Source: SMWN01 sp965221455
Lineage (GTDB): Bacteria; Pseudomonadota; Gammaproteobacteria; Eutrophobiales; Eutrophobiaceae
DNA length: 64,000 bases
Assembly: GCA_965221455.1 (NCBI GenBank)
Contig: OZ244890.1
Location: 620,001 to 684,000, forward strand
Direction: 5' to 3'
In this document: piece after piece, positions 23,214 to 33,749 of the stretch
How positions within the stretch are numbered: position 1 is the first letter of the stretch
Layout: each line of letters begins with the position of its first letter
Position numbers and translations under genes: made by a program
Notes under the pieces: model-generated
The model's database searches: none
Seen by the model: the letters and a program-made list of their open reading frames with translations, nothing else
What the model was told of the DNA's origin: nothing

Positions 23214-24998
23214 TCAAGTCTGAACAGACTTACCTTGTTTTTTCTTCACATACAAATCCGTGATGCTACCGGCCTGCATCTCTGCTGAAAAATTAAGTGT
23301 TTCAGAAAGGGTGGGATGGGGATGGATCGTTAGGCCCATATCTTCCCAATCCGCGCCCATCTCCAATGCTAATACGGCTTCGGCAATTAATTCGCCGGCA
23401 TTCTGACCTGCAATTCCTGCACCCAATATGCGCTGACTATCCGGATCCCACAAAATTTTTGTCATCCCTTCATTTCGACCAATACTCAACGCTCGACCGC
23501 TGGCGGTCCAGGGGAAAACGGATTTTTCATATTTGATGGAATTTGCCTCAGCGTCGGTTTCTGTCAATCCCATCCATGCGACCTCGGGATCAGTGTATGC
23601 AACTGAAGGAATCGTCAGGGCATCAAAAGATCGCTTCTCTCCGGCAATGACCTCAGCGGCGACTTTGGCTTCGTGAGTTGCTTTATGTGCCAGCATCGGA
23701 TTGCCTGCAATATCGCCAATCGCATAAATGTGTGGAATATTTGTACGTTGTTGTTTATCCACCGGAATAAACCCTCTTGCATCGACATGGACGCCTGCAG
23801 CTTCAGCATTGATCAACTTTCCGTTTGGACTGCGTCCAACCGCCAACAAGACACGATCATAAACCATCGGCTTGGGCGCACCCTCACCTTCAAACGTGAC
23901 CTTTAAACCCCGATTCGACGGTTTAATATCGGTCACTTTCGTCTGCAAATAGATTGCTTCGTACTGTTTTTCAATATGCTTGTGTAACGGGCGAACAAGA
24001 TCTTTATCGCAACCTGGAATCAATTGTTCCATCAATTCAACCACACTTATTTGTGCGCCCAATGCGTGATACACCGTCGCCATCTCCAGGCCAATAATGC
24101 CGCCACCGATAACCAGCAACTTTTCAGGAATATCCTCAAGTGCCAGTGCACCGGTTGAATCTATCAGCCGTGGATCTTCATAGGGAAACCCGGGGATCTT
24201 TACGGGTTGAGAACCGGCGGCGATGATGACATTATCAAATGAAATTTTTTGTACCTGATCATTACTTTTTACCTGAATTAATTTATCGGAGATAAATGAT
24301 CCATGACCGGTGATCACTTTAACTTTACGTTGTTTTGCCAAACCAAGCAGACCGCCAGTTAGACGATTGATAATATTTTCCTTGTTACTGCGGATAGCAT
24401 TGATATCCAATTCCGGTTTGCCGAATTTAATTCCCTGGGTGGACATCTCTTCAGCTTCATGAATGATTTGCGCTTGATGCAATAAAGCCTTGGATGGGAT
24501 ACAACCGACATTAAGACAAACACCACCCAATGCAGCATAACGTTCAATCAATATTACCTGTTTACCCAGATCCGCCGCACGGAATGCAGCTGTATATCCG
24601 CCCGGCCCGGCTCCGAAGACGACAACCTCGGCATGCAAATCAAAATCATTATTGCCAATGCCTGTAGTTGTTACAGGGGTGGTAACGGCTTGTGAAGTAT
24701 TTGTTTCTGACAATGGCGATTCAGAAACATTCTGCGTTTTCCCGGTACTTGCAGATGATTTTCCCAGTCGTAAAATTAAACCATTTTCAGAAATTGTATC
24801 GCCTACCCTGACACATATCTCTTTGACAATGCCGGATGCCGGACTTGGTATTTCCATGGAGGCTTTATCACTTTCCAGTGTGATCAGTGGATCTTCAATT
24901 TGTACTGAATCTCCAACGGCAACCAATACTTCTATAATTTCAACACTGTCAAAATCACCAATATCCGGAACAATGATATCTTTTAATTCACTCATCAA
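23214..24998 (-). CDS. lpdA: Dihydrolipoamide dehydrogenase (E3) with N-terminal lipoyl domain
   Basis: A 594-residue E3 with a lipoyl domain at residues 1-80 (the lysine is in LESDKASMEIP), an Ala/Thr/Ser-rich linker, and an FAD disulfide reductase core. The redox motif is GGVCLNVGCIPSK, the NAD site is VIGGGIIGLEMA, and the catalytic His-Glu pair is in HPHPTLSE near the C-terminus. It reoxidises dihydrolipoyl groups of AceF. The lipoyl extension is common in Beta- and Gammaproteobacteria with this operon. Its last 105 coding bases are duplicated at 21583-21687, and an accessory island abuts its 3' end. A clear terminator follows. Confidence 0.97.
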   Translation of the reverse strand: MMSELKDIIVPDIGDFDSVEIIEVLVAVGDSVQIEDPLITLESDKASMEIPSPASGIVKEICVRVGDTISENGLILRLGKSSASTGKTQNVSESPLSETNTSQAVTTPVTTTGIGNNDFDLHAEVVVFGAGPGGYTAAFRAADLGKQVILIERYAALGGVCLNVGCIPSKALLHQAQIIHEAEEMSTQGIKFGKPELDINAIRSNKENIINRLTGGLLGLAKQRKVKVITGHGSFISDKLIQVKSNDQVQKISFDNVIIAAGSQPVKIPGFPYEDPRLIDSTGALALEDIPEKLLVIGGGIIGLEMATVYHALGAQISVVELMEQLIPGCDKDLVRPLHKHIEKQYEAIYLQTKVTDIKPSNRGLKVTFEGEGAPKPMVYDRVLLAVGRSPNGKLINAEAAGVHVDARGFIPVDKQQRTNIPHIYAIGDIAGNPMLAHKATHEAKVAAEVIAGEKRSFDALTIPSVAYTDPEVAWMGLTETDAEANSIKYEKSVFPWTASGRALSIGRNEGMTKILWDPDSQRILGAGIAGQNAGELIAEAVLALEMGADWEDMGLTIHPHPTLSETLNFSAEMQAGSITDLYVKKKQGKSVQT

Positions 24999-25004
24999 TC
25001 ATTC

Positions 25005-26300
25005 CTACAACATTACACGACGAATATCATTCAGGAAACCTGATAGTGTCGCCATAAATCTTGCAGCAGCAGCGCCATCAATGACACGATGATCGTAAGT
25101 TAGATCCAGTGGCAACATTAAACGAGGTTCAAATTCCGACCCATTCCACACAGGTTGCATATCTGCGCGTGTAACGCCGAGGATGGCCACTTCCGGTGCA
25201 TTGACAATCGGGGTAAATGCAGTCCCGCCTATTCCTCCCAGACTTGAAATCGTCATGCAGGCGCCCTGCATTTCCTTGGGACTCAGTTTCCCTTCTCTGG
25301 CCTTGCTACTGATAATAGCCATTTCTTCAGCCAGATCGTAAATATGCTTTTGATCAACATCCCTGAAGACAGGGACAACCAAACCATTCGGGGTATCCAC
25401 TGCAATCCCGACATGGTAATACTTTTTCAGGATAAGTGAGCTGCCATCGCTTGCGAGCGAGGCATTAAATTCAGGATATTCTTTTAGGGCACCTACCAGT
25501 GCCTTCATGATAAACGCCAGAAATGTAACCTTGACTCCTTTCTTTTCCGCTTCAGACTTTAACGATTTTCTGAAGGCTTCCATGTCCGTGATATCAGCCA
25601 GTTCGTGATGCGTCACCATGGGAACGTTTAACCATGAGCGAGTCAGATTAACAGCGGTTAGCTTCTTGATTCTACCTAATGGACGTTCTTCCACGGCACC
25701 GAATTTACTGAAATCCACAGAGGGGATGGCAGGGATACCGGACTCGCGCTGCATGTTTGCACCGGATAACGCCTGTTTGACAAATGCCTTGACATCTTGT
25801 TTAAGAATACGCCCCTTGGGTCCGCTGGCCCTTGTTATTTTTGTAATATCCAATCCCAGTTCTCTGGCAAAACGACGTACAGCGGGACTCGCATGAATCT
25901 GACCTTTTGCGTGTGTCACGGACGTAATCTCTTTGACTGTCTCTTGAGATATTGATGCTTCTTGCTGCTTGTTATCAGGCGTGATCTCTTCTGGTTTGAT
26001 TATCTCCGTTTCTTTAACTTTAGGCTCTGTCGTGTCTCCTGTTTTGACTTCTGCGTTCCCACCAACCGATAAGGCAAGAATATTCGTTCCCTGCGAGACG
26101 GCATCTCCCACCTTCACAAACACATCCTGTACCGTACCGGCATGCGTCGAGGGTATTTCCATACTCGCTTTATCACTTTCCAGGGTAATCAAGGCTTGTT
26201 CTGATACAATCGTGTCTCCTGCCTGCACCAGTATCTCAATAACATCAACTTCATCAAAGTCACCAATATCCGGTACTTTTACTTCGATAACGTCACTCAT
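25005..26300 (-). CDS. aceF: Pyruvate dehydrogenase complex dihydrolipoyllysine-residue acetyltransferase (E2)
   Basis: A 431-residue E2. A single lipoyl domain (LESDKASMEIPS) is followed by a charged linker, a peripheral-subunit-binding domain (HASPAVRRFARELGLDITKI) and a catalytic domain ending in LTYDHRVIDGAAAARF with the active-site His and Asp. It transfers acetyl groups to CoA and forms the complex core. It has one lipoyl domain where E. coli has three. It sits between aceE and lpdA, six bases from lpdA. Confidence 0.97.
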   Translation of the reverse strand: MSDVIEVKVPDIGDFDEVDVIEILVQAGDTIVSEQALITLESDKASMEIPSTHAGTVQDVFVKVGDAVSQGTNILALSVGGNAEVKTGDTTEPKVKETEIIKPEEITPDNKQQEASISQETVKEITSVTHAKGQIHASPAVRRFARELGLDITKITRASGPKGRILKQDVKAFVKQALSGANMQRESGIPAIPSVDFSKFGAVEERPLGRIKKLTAVNLTRSWLNVPMVTHHELADITDMEAFRKSLKSEAEKKGVKVTFLAFIMKALVGALKEYPEFNASLASDGSSLILKKYYHVGIAVDTPNGLVVPVFRDVDQKHIYDLAEEMAIISSKAREGKLSPKEMQGACMTISSLGGIGGTAFTPIVNAPEVAILGVTRADMQPVWNGSEFEPRLMLPLDLTYDHRVIDGAAAARFMATLSGFLNDIRRVML

Positions 26301-26340
26301 TGAATCAAGCCCTGTCGTATGAACATTGACTCAAGATTAA

Positions 26341-29031
26341 TTAAATTGTCCATGGCGCAGGACTCTCATTATCAATCCCGTATTTCTTTATGGCTTCCAA
26401 CACCTTGCCACTTTCTATCGTCCCTGCATTGCAAAGACCATCCAGGGCGGCAGCGGCGATATGGTAACGATTAACCTCAAAATGTTTCCGCAGCTGCTCA
26501 CGAGTATCAGAACGACCAAATCCATCAGTGCCCAATACGGTGTAGTTGCTTTGTGCGGGAAGATAAGGCCTGATTTGTTCAGCATAAAGTCGGACATAAT
26601 CTGTAGCGGCAATCAAGGGGCCTTTGCTCCTGGTCAAACATTTCTCCAGGTGTGAAACTTTTTTTCTGGAACCAGGGTGTAATCGATTCCAACGTTCACA
26701 TGTTTGCCCGTCTCGGGCGAGTTCAGTAAAGCTCGGACAACCCCATATGTCAGCTTCAACACCCCAATCTTCCCTGAGCAACACAGAGGCTGCGATGACT
26801 TCATTAAAAATCGTTCCTGAGCCCAATAACTGCACGCATGGTTTTTTATTTTTCGCGCCTTTCTGAAAGGCGTACATGCCCTTTATGATGTCGGCCTCTG
26901 CATTTTTTGGCATTGCGGGATGTGCATAATTTTCATTCATCACTGTGATGTAATAATAAACATCTTCCTGTTCAACATACATTCGACGCAAGCCATCCTG
27001 AATAATGACTGCCAGTTCAAAAGCAAAGCCTGGATCATACGAAATACAATTTGGAATCACCGATGACCAAAGTTGGCTATGTCCGTCCTCATGTTGCAAA
27101 CCTTCGCCATTCAGTGTCGTACGACCTGCGGTCCCGCCCAGGAGAAAACCTCTGACACGTTGATCGGCAGCCGCCCATGCAAGATCACCGATACGTTGAA
27201 AACCAAACATGGAATAAAAAATATAAAATGGAATCATCGGTTCGTTATTGGTCGAATAGGATGTGCCGGCGGCAATCCAGTCGCACATACCCCCCGCCTC
27301 ATTGATTCCTTCTTGTAGTACTTGCCCATGTTTATCTTCTTTATAAAACATCAACTGACCGGAATCCTGTGGCGTGTACAATTGACCAAACTGGTTCCAG
27401 ATCCCCAATTGTCTGAACATGCCTTCCATACCGAAGGTTCTGGATTCATCAGGGACAATAGGTACAACACGATTACCAAGATTTTTATCTTTAACCAGAA
27501 GATTCAGTATTCTAACAAAGGCCATGGTCGTCGAGATTTCCCTGCCTTCAGTCGTCGCCTGCAAAAATGACTCAAAGGTTTCAAGACCAGGCACTTCAAG
27601 TGCAATGGATTTTTCTCTTCTGACCGGTAAATAGCCGCCGAGATCTGCACGTCGTTTAAGCATGTACTCATTTTCCCTGGAACCTTCCCCAAATTTTAAA
27701 TACGGCAAATCCGCAATCTCATCATCAGTGATAGGCAACTCAAAACGATCTCGAAAAATTCTTAACGAATCAAAACTCATTTTCTTTGTCTGATGGGTAA
27801 CATTCTGTGCCTCACCGCCTTCACCCATACCGTATCCCTTGACTGTCTTGGGTAATATCACGGTAGGTTGACCTTGATGATTTACCGCAGCATGAAACGC
27901 CGCAAATATTTTTGCAGGATCATGACCGCCTCGATTCAACTCCCAGATATCCTTGTCCGACCAATCGGCAACCATTGCTTTCAGTTCCGGCGTATTAAAG
28001 AAAAACTCTCTTACGTATGCGCCATCTTTTGCCTTTATGGTTTGATAGTCACCATCAACACATTCCATCATGCGTTTTTTTAAGGCACCGTTATGATCTT
28101 TTTGTAACAGTGCATCCCATCGGTTTCCCCAGATTACCTTAATCACATTCCATCCGGCGCCACGAAAATTGGATTCCAGTTCCTGGATTATCTTGCCGTT
28201 GCCTCGAACAGGTCCATCCAATCTTTGTAAATTGCAATTAACCACGAATACCAGATTATCGAGTTTTTCACGTCCCGCCATACCGATTGCGCCAAGGGAT
28301 TCCGGTTCGTCTGATTCACCGTCCCCCATAAACAACCAAACCTTTCGTCCATCCGTATTACGGATGTCACGATCATGTAAATACTTCATAAACCGGGCCT
28401 GATAAATAGCCATAATCGGGCCGAGTCCCATGGAGACCGTCGGGAATTGCCAAAAATCCGGCATCAGCCAGGGATGAGGATAGGAAGACAGTCCACCACC
28501 ACCAACTTCTTGTCGGTAATTATCCATCTGATCCTGTGTCAAACGATCCAACATAAAGGCTCTGGCATAAATGCCAGGCGACGAATGTCCCTGAACGTAA
28601 ACAAGATCACCATCATGTTCCTCTGATGCGGCATGCCAAAAATGGTTGTAACCGACATCATATAGTGTTGCTGCGGATGCATAGCTGGCGATGTGGCCAC
28701 CTACGTTAGAATCTTTATTCGCTCGAAGTACCATAACCATTGCATTCCACCGCACATAAGAGCGAATTTTATGCTCAATGGTGGTATCACCTGGATATTT
28801 TGCCTGTTTGAAAACCGGAAGGGTATTAACGTAATCAGTATTGGCACTGAACGGAATATCGGCTCCTTCACTACGAGCCTTTTTGATTAATTTTTCCAGC
28901 AGATAATGTGCCCGTTCCGGGCCTTCAATTTTAAGTACCGCCTCCAGAGCCTCAAGCCATTCATTAGTTTCATTGGGATCTATATCATCTTGTGCAATAT
29001 CCCTTAATGGTAACTCTGTATTTGCATTCAT
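26341..29031 (-). CDS. aceE: Pyruvate dehydrogenase E1 component
   Basis: An 896-residue homodimeric-type E1. The thiamine diphosphate motif runs from GDGESDEPESLG to VVNCNLQRLDGPVRGNGK, and GGTAGRTTLNGEGLQHEDGHS lies in the second domain. It decarboxylates pyruvate and acetylates the lipoyl groups of AceF. Full length (E. coli 887). It is the first gene of the operon; the promoter should lie in 29032-29428. Confidence 0.97.
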   Translation of the reverse strand: MNANTELPLRDIAQDDIDPNETNEWLEALEAVLKIEGPERAHYLLEKLIKKARSEGADIPFSANTDYVNTLPVFKQAKYPGDTTIEHKIRSYVRWNAMVMVLRANKDSNVGGHIASYASAATLYDVGYNHFWHAASEEHDGDLVYVQGHSSPGIYARAFMLDRLTQDQMDNYRQEVGGGGLSSYPHPWLMPDFWQFPTVSMGLGPIMAIYQARFMKYLHDRDIRNTDGRKVWLFMGDGESDEPESLGAIGMAGREKLDNLVFVVNCNLQRLDGPVRGNGKIIQELESNFRGAGWNVIKVIWGNRWDALLQKDHNGALKKRMMECVDGDYQTIKAKDGAYVREFFFNTPELKAMVADWSDKDIWELNRGGHDPAKIFAAFHAAVNHQGQPTVILPKTVKGYGMGEGGEAQNVTHQTKKMSFDSLRIFRDRFELPITDDEIADLPYLKFGEGSRENEYMLKRRADLGGYLPVRREKSIALEVPGLETFESFLQATTEGREISTTMAFVRILNLLVKDKNLGNRVVPIVPDESRTFGMEGMFRQLGIWNQFGQLYTPQDSGQLMFYKEDKHGQVLQEGINEAGGMCDWIAAGTSYSTNNEPMIPFYIFYSMFGFQRIGDLAWAAADQRVRGFLLGGTAGRTTLNGEGLQHEDGHSQLWSSVIPNCISYDPGFAFELAVIIQDGLRRMYVEQEDVYYYITVMNENYAHPAMPKNAEADIIKGMYAFQKGAKNKKPCVQLLGSGTIFNEVIAASVLLREDWGVEADIWGCPSFTELARDGQTCERWNRLHPGSRKKVSHLEKCLTRSKGPLIAATDYVRLYAEQIRPYLPAQSNYTVLGTDGFGRSDTREQLRKHFEVNRYHIAAAALDGLCNAGTIESGKVLEAIKKYGIDNESPAPWTI

Positions 29032-29428
29032 AATTCACCAGCCAATAAGTTTGTTCTGCGTGGATGATACTGAATTGGTTCTCTGGCCTCCTCAGCGATA
29101 GAAAACCGATGACTCGCACCACCATGACTGCATTTTATCAGAAATAGTCATGATTTTCAGACAACAACTCAAGCTGAATGCCACTCCGAATCCACAACCT
29201 CGTTGGAATCCTCCTGATTTTTTAGACCTGATTAATGAATGAGCATCCAGAGAATTCGTTCAATGCAACGGTTTTAAAGCAATATTTCCATCGCCACTAT
29301 GTACAAAAATTCATCCCGTGAATGACAATGAAACTGTAAAGAAATATGCTCATGATTTATCAATACGAAGAATAACTTTATGTAGAGTATAAAAAACCCG
29401 GGTGTGTGTATTCCAACAGACCTCAATT
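29032..29428. other. Intergenic region between hemW and aceE
   Basis: About 400 bases upstream of aceE. No convincing gene; a 30-codon frame near 29150-29242 (plus) is too short to support. No clear PdhR-like palindrome was found by eye. Confidence 0.35.
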
Positions 29429-30595
29429 TCATTTCATAAATATTTCGATCAAATCATTCAGATAACGATACCCGATTTCTGTCGGTTTTATCTTATTAAG
29501 ATCCCATTCTATCAACGCTTTTTCTTCAGCAATTTTCAATGGCATCTGGATGGCATTCAATAACAAGCCTGTGCGCTCACTAAACAGGGATGGATGAAAC
29601 CCTTCAGTGAGACGCAGGATATTCATCATAAATTCCAGAGGCAACTCATCTCTGGTCAGGGTTCTGGTTTCTGTAATTGCACATTTTTGTATAACTTTAT
29701 CAATATAGCTTTGGGGTAGTCGGTGCCGGGCATAGCGTTCTATCTTGCCCGCCGCAACATGCGTAAGCTTTCCGTGTGCTCCTGCACCAATTCCCAAATA
29801 ATCCCCAAACTGCCAATAATTTCGATTGTGTTGACATTGAGAATCGTCTCCCTTTCTCGCGTAGGCGGAAATTTCATATTGATTGAATCCATTGTCGGAC
29901 AAGTAAGCTTGTCCCTGTTGCTGCATATCCCATAACAGATCATCAACAGGTAAAACAGGCGGCCTCGAATAAAAAATCGTATTAGGTTCAATGGTCAGTT
30001 GATACCATGAGAGATGCGTGGATTGAAGTTCCACTGCGATTTTTAAATCAGATAGTGCATCATCTATTGATTGCTCAGGTAATCCAAACATCAAGTCGAT
30101 ATTAATTTCTTCAAACCCGGCGTCCTTTGCCATAGCGACAGATTGCAACGTCTCGGCACTATTATGAACACGCCCCAATATTTTTAACTGTCTGTCATCA
30201 AAGCTCTGTACCCCGATAGAAAGACGATTAATTCCGGATTCACGATAGGCCTTGAACCGTTCAGCTTCCGCCGCAGCCGGGTTGACTTCCATGGTAACTT
30301 CCGGATTTTGGTAGAGTCTCAATCTTGATCGCAAAGCCGCCATCAGGCGATCAATGGACTCCGCTGAAAACAGGCTCGGCGTCCCACCACCGATAAAAAT
30401 ACTGACGATAGGTCGACCCCGGATACTCGGCAATGCAGATTCAAGATCACTGATCAACGCATCAATATATGTGTTTTCCGGAAATACTTCCTTGCTTATC
30501 GCATACGAATTGAAATCACAATAAGGGCATTTCCTGATGCACCATGGTAGATGTACGTACAAAGATAAAGGCGGGTTGCTTTTAAAATCCAGCAT
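29429..30595 (-). CDS. hemW: Radical SAM heme chaperone HemW
   Basis: The N-terminus YVHLPWCIRKCPYCDFNSY carries the CxxxCxxC cluster motif with the Phe-adjacent pattern of HemW rather than HemN (Cys19, 23, 26). GGGTPSLFS and the later INRLSIGVQSFDDRQLKILGR are family landmarks. HemW binds heme and delivers it to respiratory enzymes; it lacks coproporphyrinogen oxidase activity. At 388 residues it is a normal length. Located directly downstream of rdgB, a classic pair. Confidence 0.93.
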   Translation of the reverse strand: MLDFKSNPPLSLYVHLPWCIRKCPYCDFNSYAISKEVFPENTYIDALISDLESALPSIRGRPIVSIFIGGGTPSLFSAESIDRLMAALRSRLRLYQNPEVTMEVNPAAAEAERFKAYRESGINRLSIGVQSFDDRQLKILGRVHNSAETLQSVAMAKDAGFEEINIDLMFGLPEQSIDDALSDLKIAVELQSTHLSWYQLTIEPNTIFYSRPPVLPVDDLLWDMQQQGQAYLSDNGFNQYEISAYARKGDDSQCQHNRNYWQFGDYLGIGAGAHGKLTHVAAGKIERYARHRLPQSYIDKVIQKCAITETRTLTRDELPLEFMMNILRLTEGFHPSLFSERTGLLLNAIQMPLKIAEEKALIEWDLNKIKPTEIGYRYLNDLIEIFMK

Positions 30596-30620
30596 ACATC
30601 TGATTTTACAACTTGAATCC

Positions 30621-31241
30621 CTAATCCGGATACAATAATGATAATTGTCTGAGTAACTTCCTGAGTGCTTGACCGCGATGACTTAATTTATTCTTTATCT
30701 CGGGCGGTAATTCGGCAGATGTACATTGCCGGGACGAAATATAAAATATCGGATCATAACCAAAACCATTTTGACCCCTGGGTTCGAGAATCAACTGACC
30801 TTCCCAGATCCCTTCCACAATCATCGGCACAGGATCTCCTTCATGATGTAAATAAACCATTGAACAAATAAATCGGGCCGTTCTTTCCCGTTCCGGAAAA
30901 GACTTAACCAGGTTAATGAGCTTGTTTAAATTCTCTTCGTCACTCGCACCAACCCCGGCAAAGCGTGCCGAGTAAATGCCCGGACGTCCTCGCAAAACAT
31001 CAACCGCAATTCCTGAGTCATCAGCCATCGCGGGCAAGCCTGTATAATGAGCCGCGTTCCTTGCTTTTAATATGGCGTTTTCGACAAAAGTGACTCCGGT
31101 TTCTTCCACCTCTGGCACATTAAATGCCGACTGTGGTAGAACGTCGATACTCACCCCCCCCAATAGCTGACCGACCTCACGCACCTTGCCGACATTGCCG
31201 CTGGCGAACACGATTTTATTTCCATTTGATGTTGCTTGCAC
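30621..31241 (-). CDS. rdgB: XTP/dITP diphosphatase (RdgB/HAM1)
   Basis: Begins KIVFASGNVGKVREV; contains MADDSGIAVDVLRGRPGIYSARFAG, the metal-binding and base-recognition loop, and ends SHRGQALRKL. It hydrolyses non-canonical purine triphosphates to keep them out of DNA. Normal length (206). Part of an rph-rdgB-hemW run on the minus strand with short gaps. Confidence 0.96.
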   Translation of the reverse strand: MQATSNGNKIVFASGNVGKVREVGQLLGGVSIDVLPQSAFNVPEVEETGVTFVENAILKARNAAHYTGLPAMADDSGIAVDVLRGRPGIYSARFAGVGASDEENLNKLINLVKSFPERERTARFICSMVYLHHEGDPVPMIVEGIWEGQLILEPRGQNGFGYDPIFYISSRQCTSAELPPEIKNKLSHRGQALRKLLRQLSLLYPD

Positions 31242-31267
31242 GAGAGAACCCGCCTTTTTCCAGGCAC

Positions 31268-32002
31268 TTATTCCGCCAGAGACTTATTCTGCAGGTCGAA
31301 AAGTTCAATAATCCCCTTTTGTGCCAGCCTTAGCATTTCGTTAAGCTCATCACTACTAAACGCACGACCCTCGGCAGTGCCTTGCACTTCAATATATTGT
31401 CCTTCACTGTTCATCACGACATTCATGTCTGTTTCCGCATTTGAATCTTCAACATAATCAAGATCCAGTATCGCTGTACCTTTGTAAATACCTACAGAAA
31501 CAGAGGCTAACGCGGAATTTACCGGATCCTGTTTTAGTACCTTGTCGTACTGTAACGATCTAATAGCATCAACCAGGGCGACGTAAGCTCCCGTAATAGA
31601 TGCTGTTCGCGTACCACCATCCGCCTGAATCACATCACAATCGATGGTCACTGTTCTTTCACCTAATTTATCCAGATCCACCACGGCGCGAAGAGAACGC
31701 CCGATCAAACGCTGAATTTCCATGGTTCTTCCAGCTTGACTGATCTGCGTTGCTTCTCTGCGCACACGTGATCCTGTAGATCGGGGTAGCATGCCATACT
31801 CTGCGGTTAACCAACCCTGTCCTTTACCCTTGAGAAACCCTGGCACACGACTTTCAATACTGGCTGTGCAAATAACCCTTGTTTTACCAAACTCCACCAA
31901 AACAGAGCCTTCAGCATGACAGGTATAGTGTCGAGTCAGTTTAATTTCCCGTAGTTGATCCGGGACTCTTCCACTTGGACGCATTCCTTCTCCCCATTGC
32001 AA
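31268..32002 (-). CDS. rph: Ribonuclease PH
   Basis: The opening RPSGRVPDQLREIKLTRHYTCHAEGSVLVEFGKTRVICTAS is the standard RNase PH start, and RSLRAVVDLDKLGERTVTIDCDVIQADGGTRTASITG is the catalytic core. It trims tRNA 3' ends by phosphorolysis. The length of 244 is slightly over the E. coli 238. It is divergent from yicC, whose start lies about 100 bases away, an arrangement shared with enterobacteria. Confidence 0.96.
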   Translation of the reverse strand: MQWGEGMRPSGRVPDQLREIKLTRHYTCHAEGSVLVEFGKTRVICTASIESRVPGFLKGKGQGWLTAEYGMLPRSTGSRVRREATQISQAGRTMEIQRLIGRSLRAVVDLDKLGERTVTIDCDVIQADGGTRTASITGAYVALVDAIRSLQYDKVLKQDPVNSALASVSVGIYKGTAILDLDYVEDSNAETDMNVVMNSEGQYIEVQGTAEGRAFSSDELNEMLRLAQKGIIELFDLQNKSLAE

Positions 32003-32101
32003 AAAACAGGCGAATTATACATGATTAAATACGTACTATTTGCCTTAATATCTACAGCAGCTAGACTTGACAAACATGATAGACACAAACAGATATCTCA
32101 T

Positions 32102-32968
32102 ATGACGGCAAGTATGACGGCCTATGGTCGGACTGAAGAAACCAACGAAATTGGACATGTAGTCTGGGAAATCAGAACGGTCAATCACCGCTATCTTGAA
32201 GTGAGTATTCGTCTTCCGGAAGAATTTAGAATGCTTGAAGCCAGGATCCGCGAACACATATCGAACAAACTCAATCGTGGCAAAGTTGATTGCACATTGC
32301 GGTTTGATGCTAATGAAATTTCTCACAATGGCTTTTCACTCAATACAACACTCGCAAAAAATATCATTCAATCCGCGCAGTCCATACAGTCTTCAATGAG
32401 TAACCCGGCAGCAATCAGCGCAATGGACATTCTGCGCTGGCCGGGGGTGATTAATCGAGACATGGTCGACGCTGAATTAATCTCGGCTCCTTTGCTACAA
32501 CAGCTGGATATCACACTGGAACATGTTATGGAAACCCGAACGGGTGAAGGTCAAAAGTTACGATCCATGATCATTGAACGCTGTGACAGCATTGCCGCGC
32601 TACTTGAGGTATTTAAAGAGAAATTACCGCAAGTACAACAAATGCTGCGTGAAAGACTAATGCGGAAAGCACGGGAATTATCCGTCGAGCTGGATAATGA
32701 GCGGCTGGAACAGGAGATATTATTACTGGTACAAAAATCTTGCGTCACAGAAGAACTGGACAGACTGGAAGCACATCTGGAAGAAGTCCGGCATGTGCTG
32801 CAAAAAGATGAACCTGTAGGCCGAAGACTGGATTTTCTTATGCAGGAGTTAAACAGGGAAGCGAACACTTTGGGCTCCAAGGCGGCCAATCTTGATTACA
32901 CAAATACCTCAGTTGACCTCAAGGTATTTATCGAGCAAATGCGAGAACAAATACAAAATATCGAGTAA
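32102..32968 (+). CDS. yicC: YicC family endoribonuclease-like protein
   Basis: I start it at ATG 32102 (MTASMTAYGR), where YicC proteins begin; an upstream extension to 31955 overlaps rph and is not conserved in type. TVNHRYLEVSIRLPEEFR, then RGKVDCTLRF and the C-terminal DFLMQELNREANTLGSKA are typical. YicC has been linked to RNA turnover; E. coli YicC is reported as an RNase acting on RyhB. It is followed five bases later by gmk. Confidence 0.93.
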   Translation: MTASMTAYGRTEETNEIGHVVWEIRTVNHRYLEVSIRLPEEFRMLEARIREHISNKLNRGKVDCTLRFDANEISHNGFSLNTTLAKNIIQSAQSIQSSMSNPAAISAMDILRWPGVINRDMVDAELISAPLLQQLDITLEHVMETRTGEGQKLRSMIIERCDSIAALLEVFKEKLPQVQQMLRERLMRKARELSVELDNERLEQEILLLVQKSCVTEELDRLEAHLEEVRHVLQKDEPVGRRLDFLMQELNREANTLGSKAANLDYTNTSVDLKVFIEQMREQIQNIE

Positions 32969-32973
32969 ATACC

Positions 32974-33609
32974 TTGCATAATAAAACCGACAAAACAAAC
33001 AACCTGATAATTATCTCGGCACCCTCCGGTGCCGGGAAAACCAGCTTGATTAAAGCGCTTTGCGAATCTGATCCAAAAATACAGGCATCAATTTCCTACA
33101 CAACGCGGCCAAAACGCAAAGGCGAAATTGAGGGTGTCGATTATTTTTTTACCGATGAAGACTCCTTTGAGGCCATGGTTGACAGCAATCAATTCCTTGA
33201 GCACGCCAAAGTATTTGACAACCACTATGGCACCTCCAAAAGTTCGGTTGAATCACGGCAAAACAAGGGTTACGACGTTATCCTCGAAATTGACTGGCAG
33301 GGAGCCGCTTTGGTTCGTGCACTCATACCCGAATGCGTGAGTATCTTTATTTTGCCGCCGAGCATCAAGGCACTGGAATCCAGGCTCATGAGTCGGGATG
33401 AAAACGATACCTTGACAATTCAACGACGAATGCGCGACACCATGAGTGAAATTTCACACTATGACGAGTATGATAATTTAATCATCAATGATGAGTTTAC
33501 GCAGACATTGTCCGAGTTACAGGGCATTGTCGCGGCTTTAAGAGAAAATCGACAAATTCCACAGAAAGACTTGACACAATTTGTTGCAGACTTAATGGCG
33601 GAATGTTAA
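32974..33609 (+). CDS. gmk: Guanylate kinase
   Basis: P-loop SAPSGAGKTSL near the N-terminus, then SYTTRPKRKGEIEGVDYFF (GMP-binding) and LEIDWQGAALV. It phosphorylates GMP to GDP. The frame opens with a TTG at 32974, a plausible start that gives 211 residues. It lies between yicC and rpoZ, the conserved gammaproteobacterial order. Confidence 0.95.
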   Translation: MHNKTDKTNNLIIISAPSGAGKTSLIKALCESDPKIQASISYTTRPKRKGEIEGVDYFFTDEDSFEAMVDSNQFLEHAKVFDNHYGTSKSSVESRQNKGYDVILEIDWQGAALVRALIPECVSIFILPPSIKALESRLMSRDENDTLTIQRRMRDTMSEISHYDEYDNLIINDEFTQTLSELQGIVAALRENRQIPQKDLTQFVADLMAEC

Positions 33610-33749
33610 AAACTTCAGTAGAATAATGCTTGCCTGTTACATCACGCGTCTTGCAGACGCGACTCTTGACGGGATCTGGCGTTCAGTTTCACCAGAATTG
33701 TTCCGTACTCACATGATATAACAATCAAATGTAATGATGAGGTTAAAAA

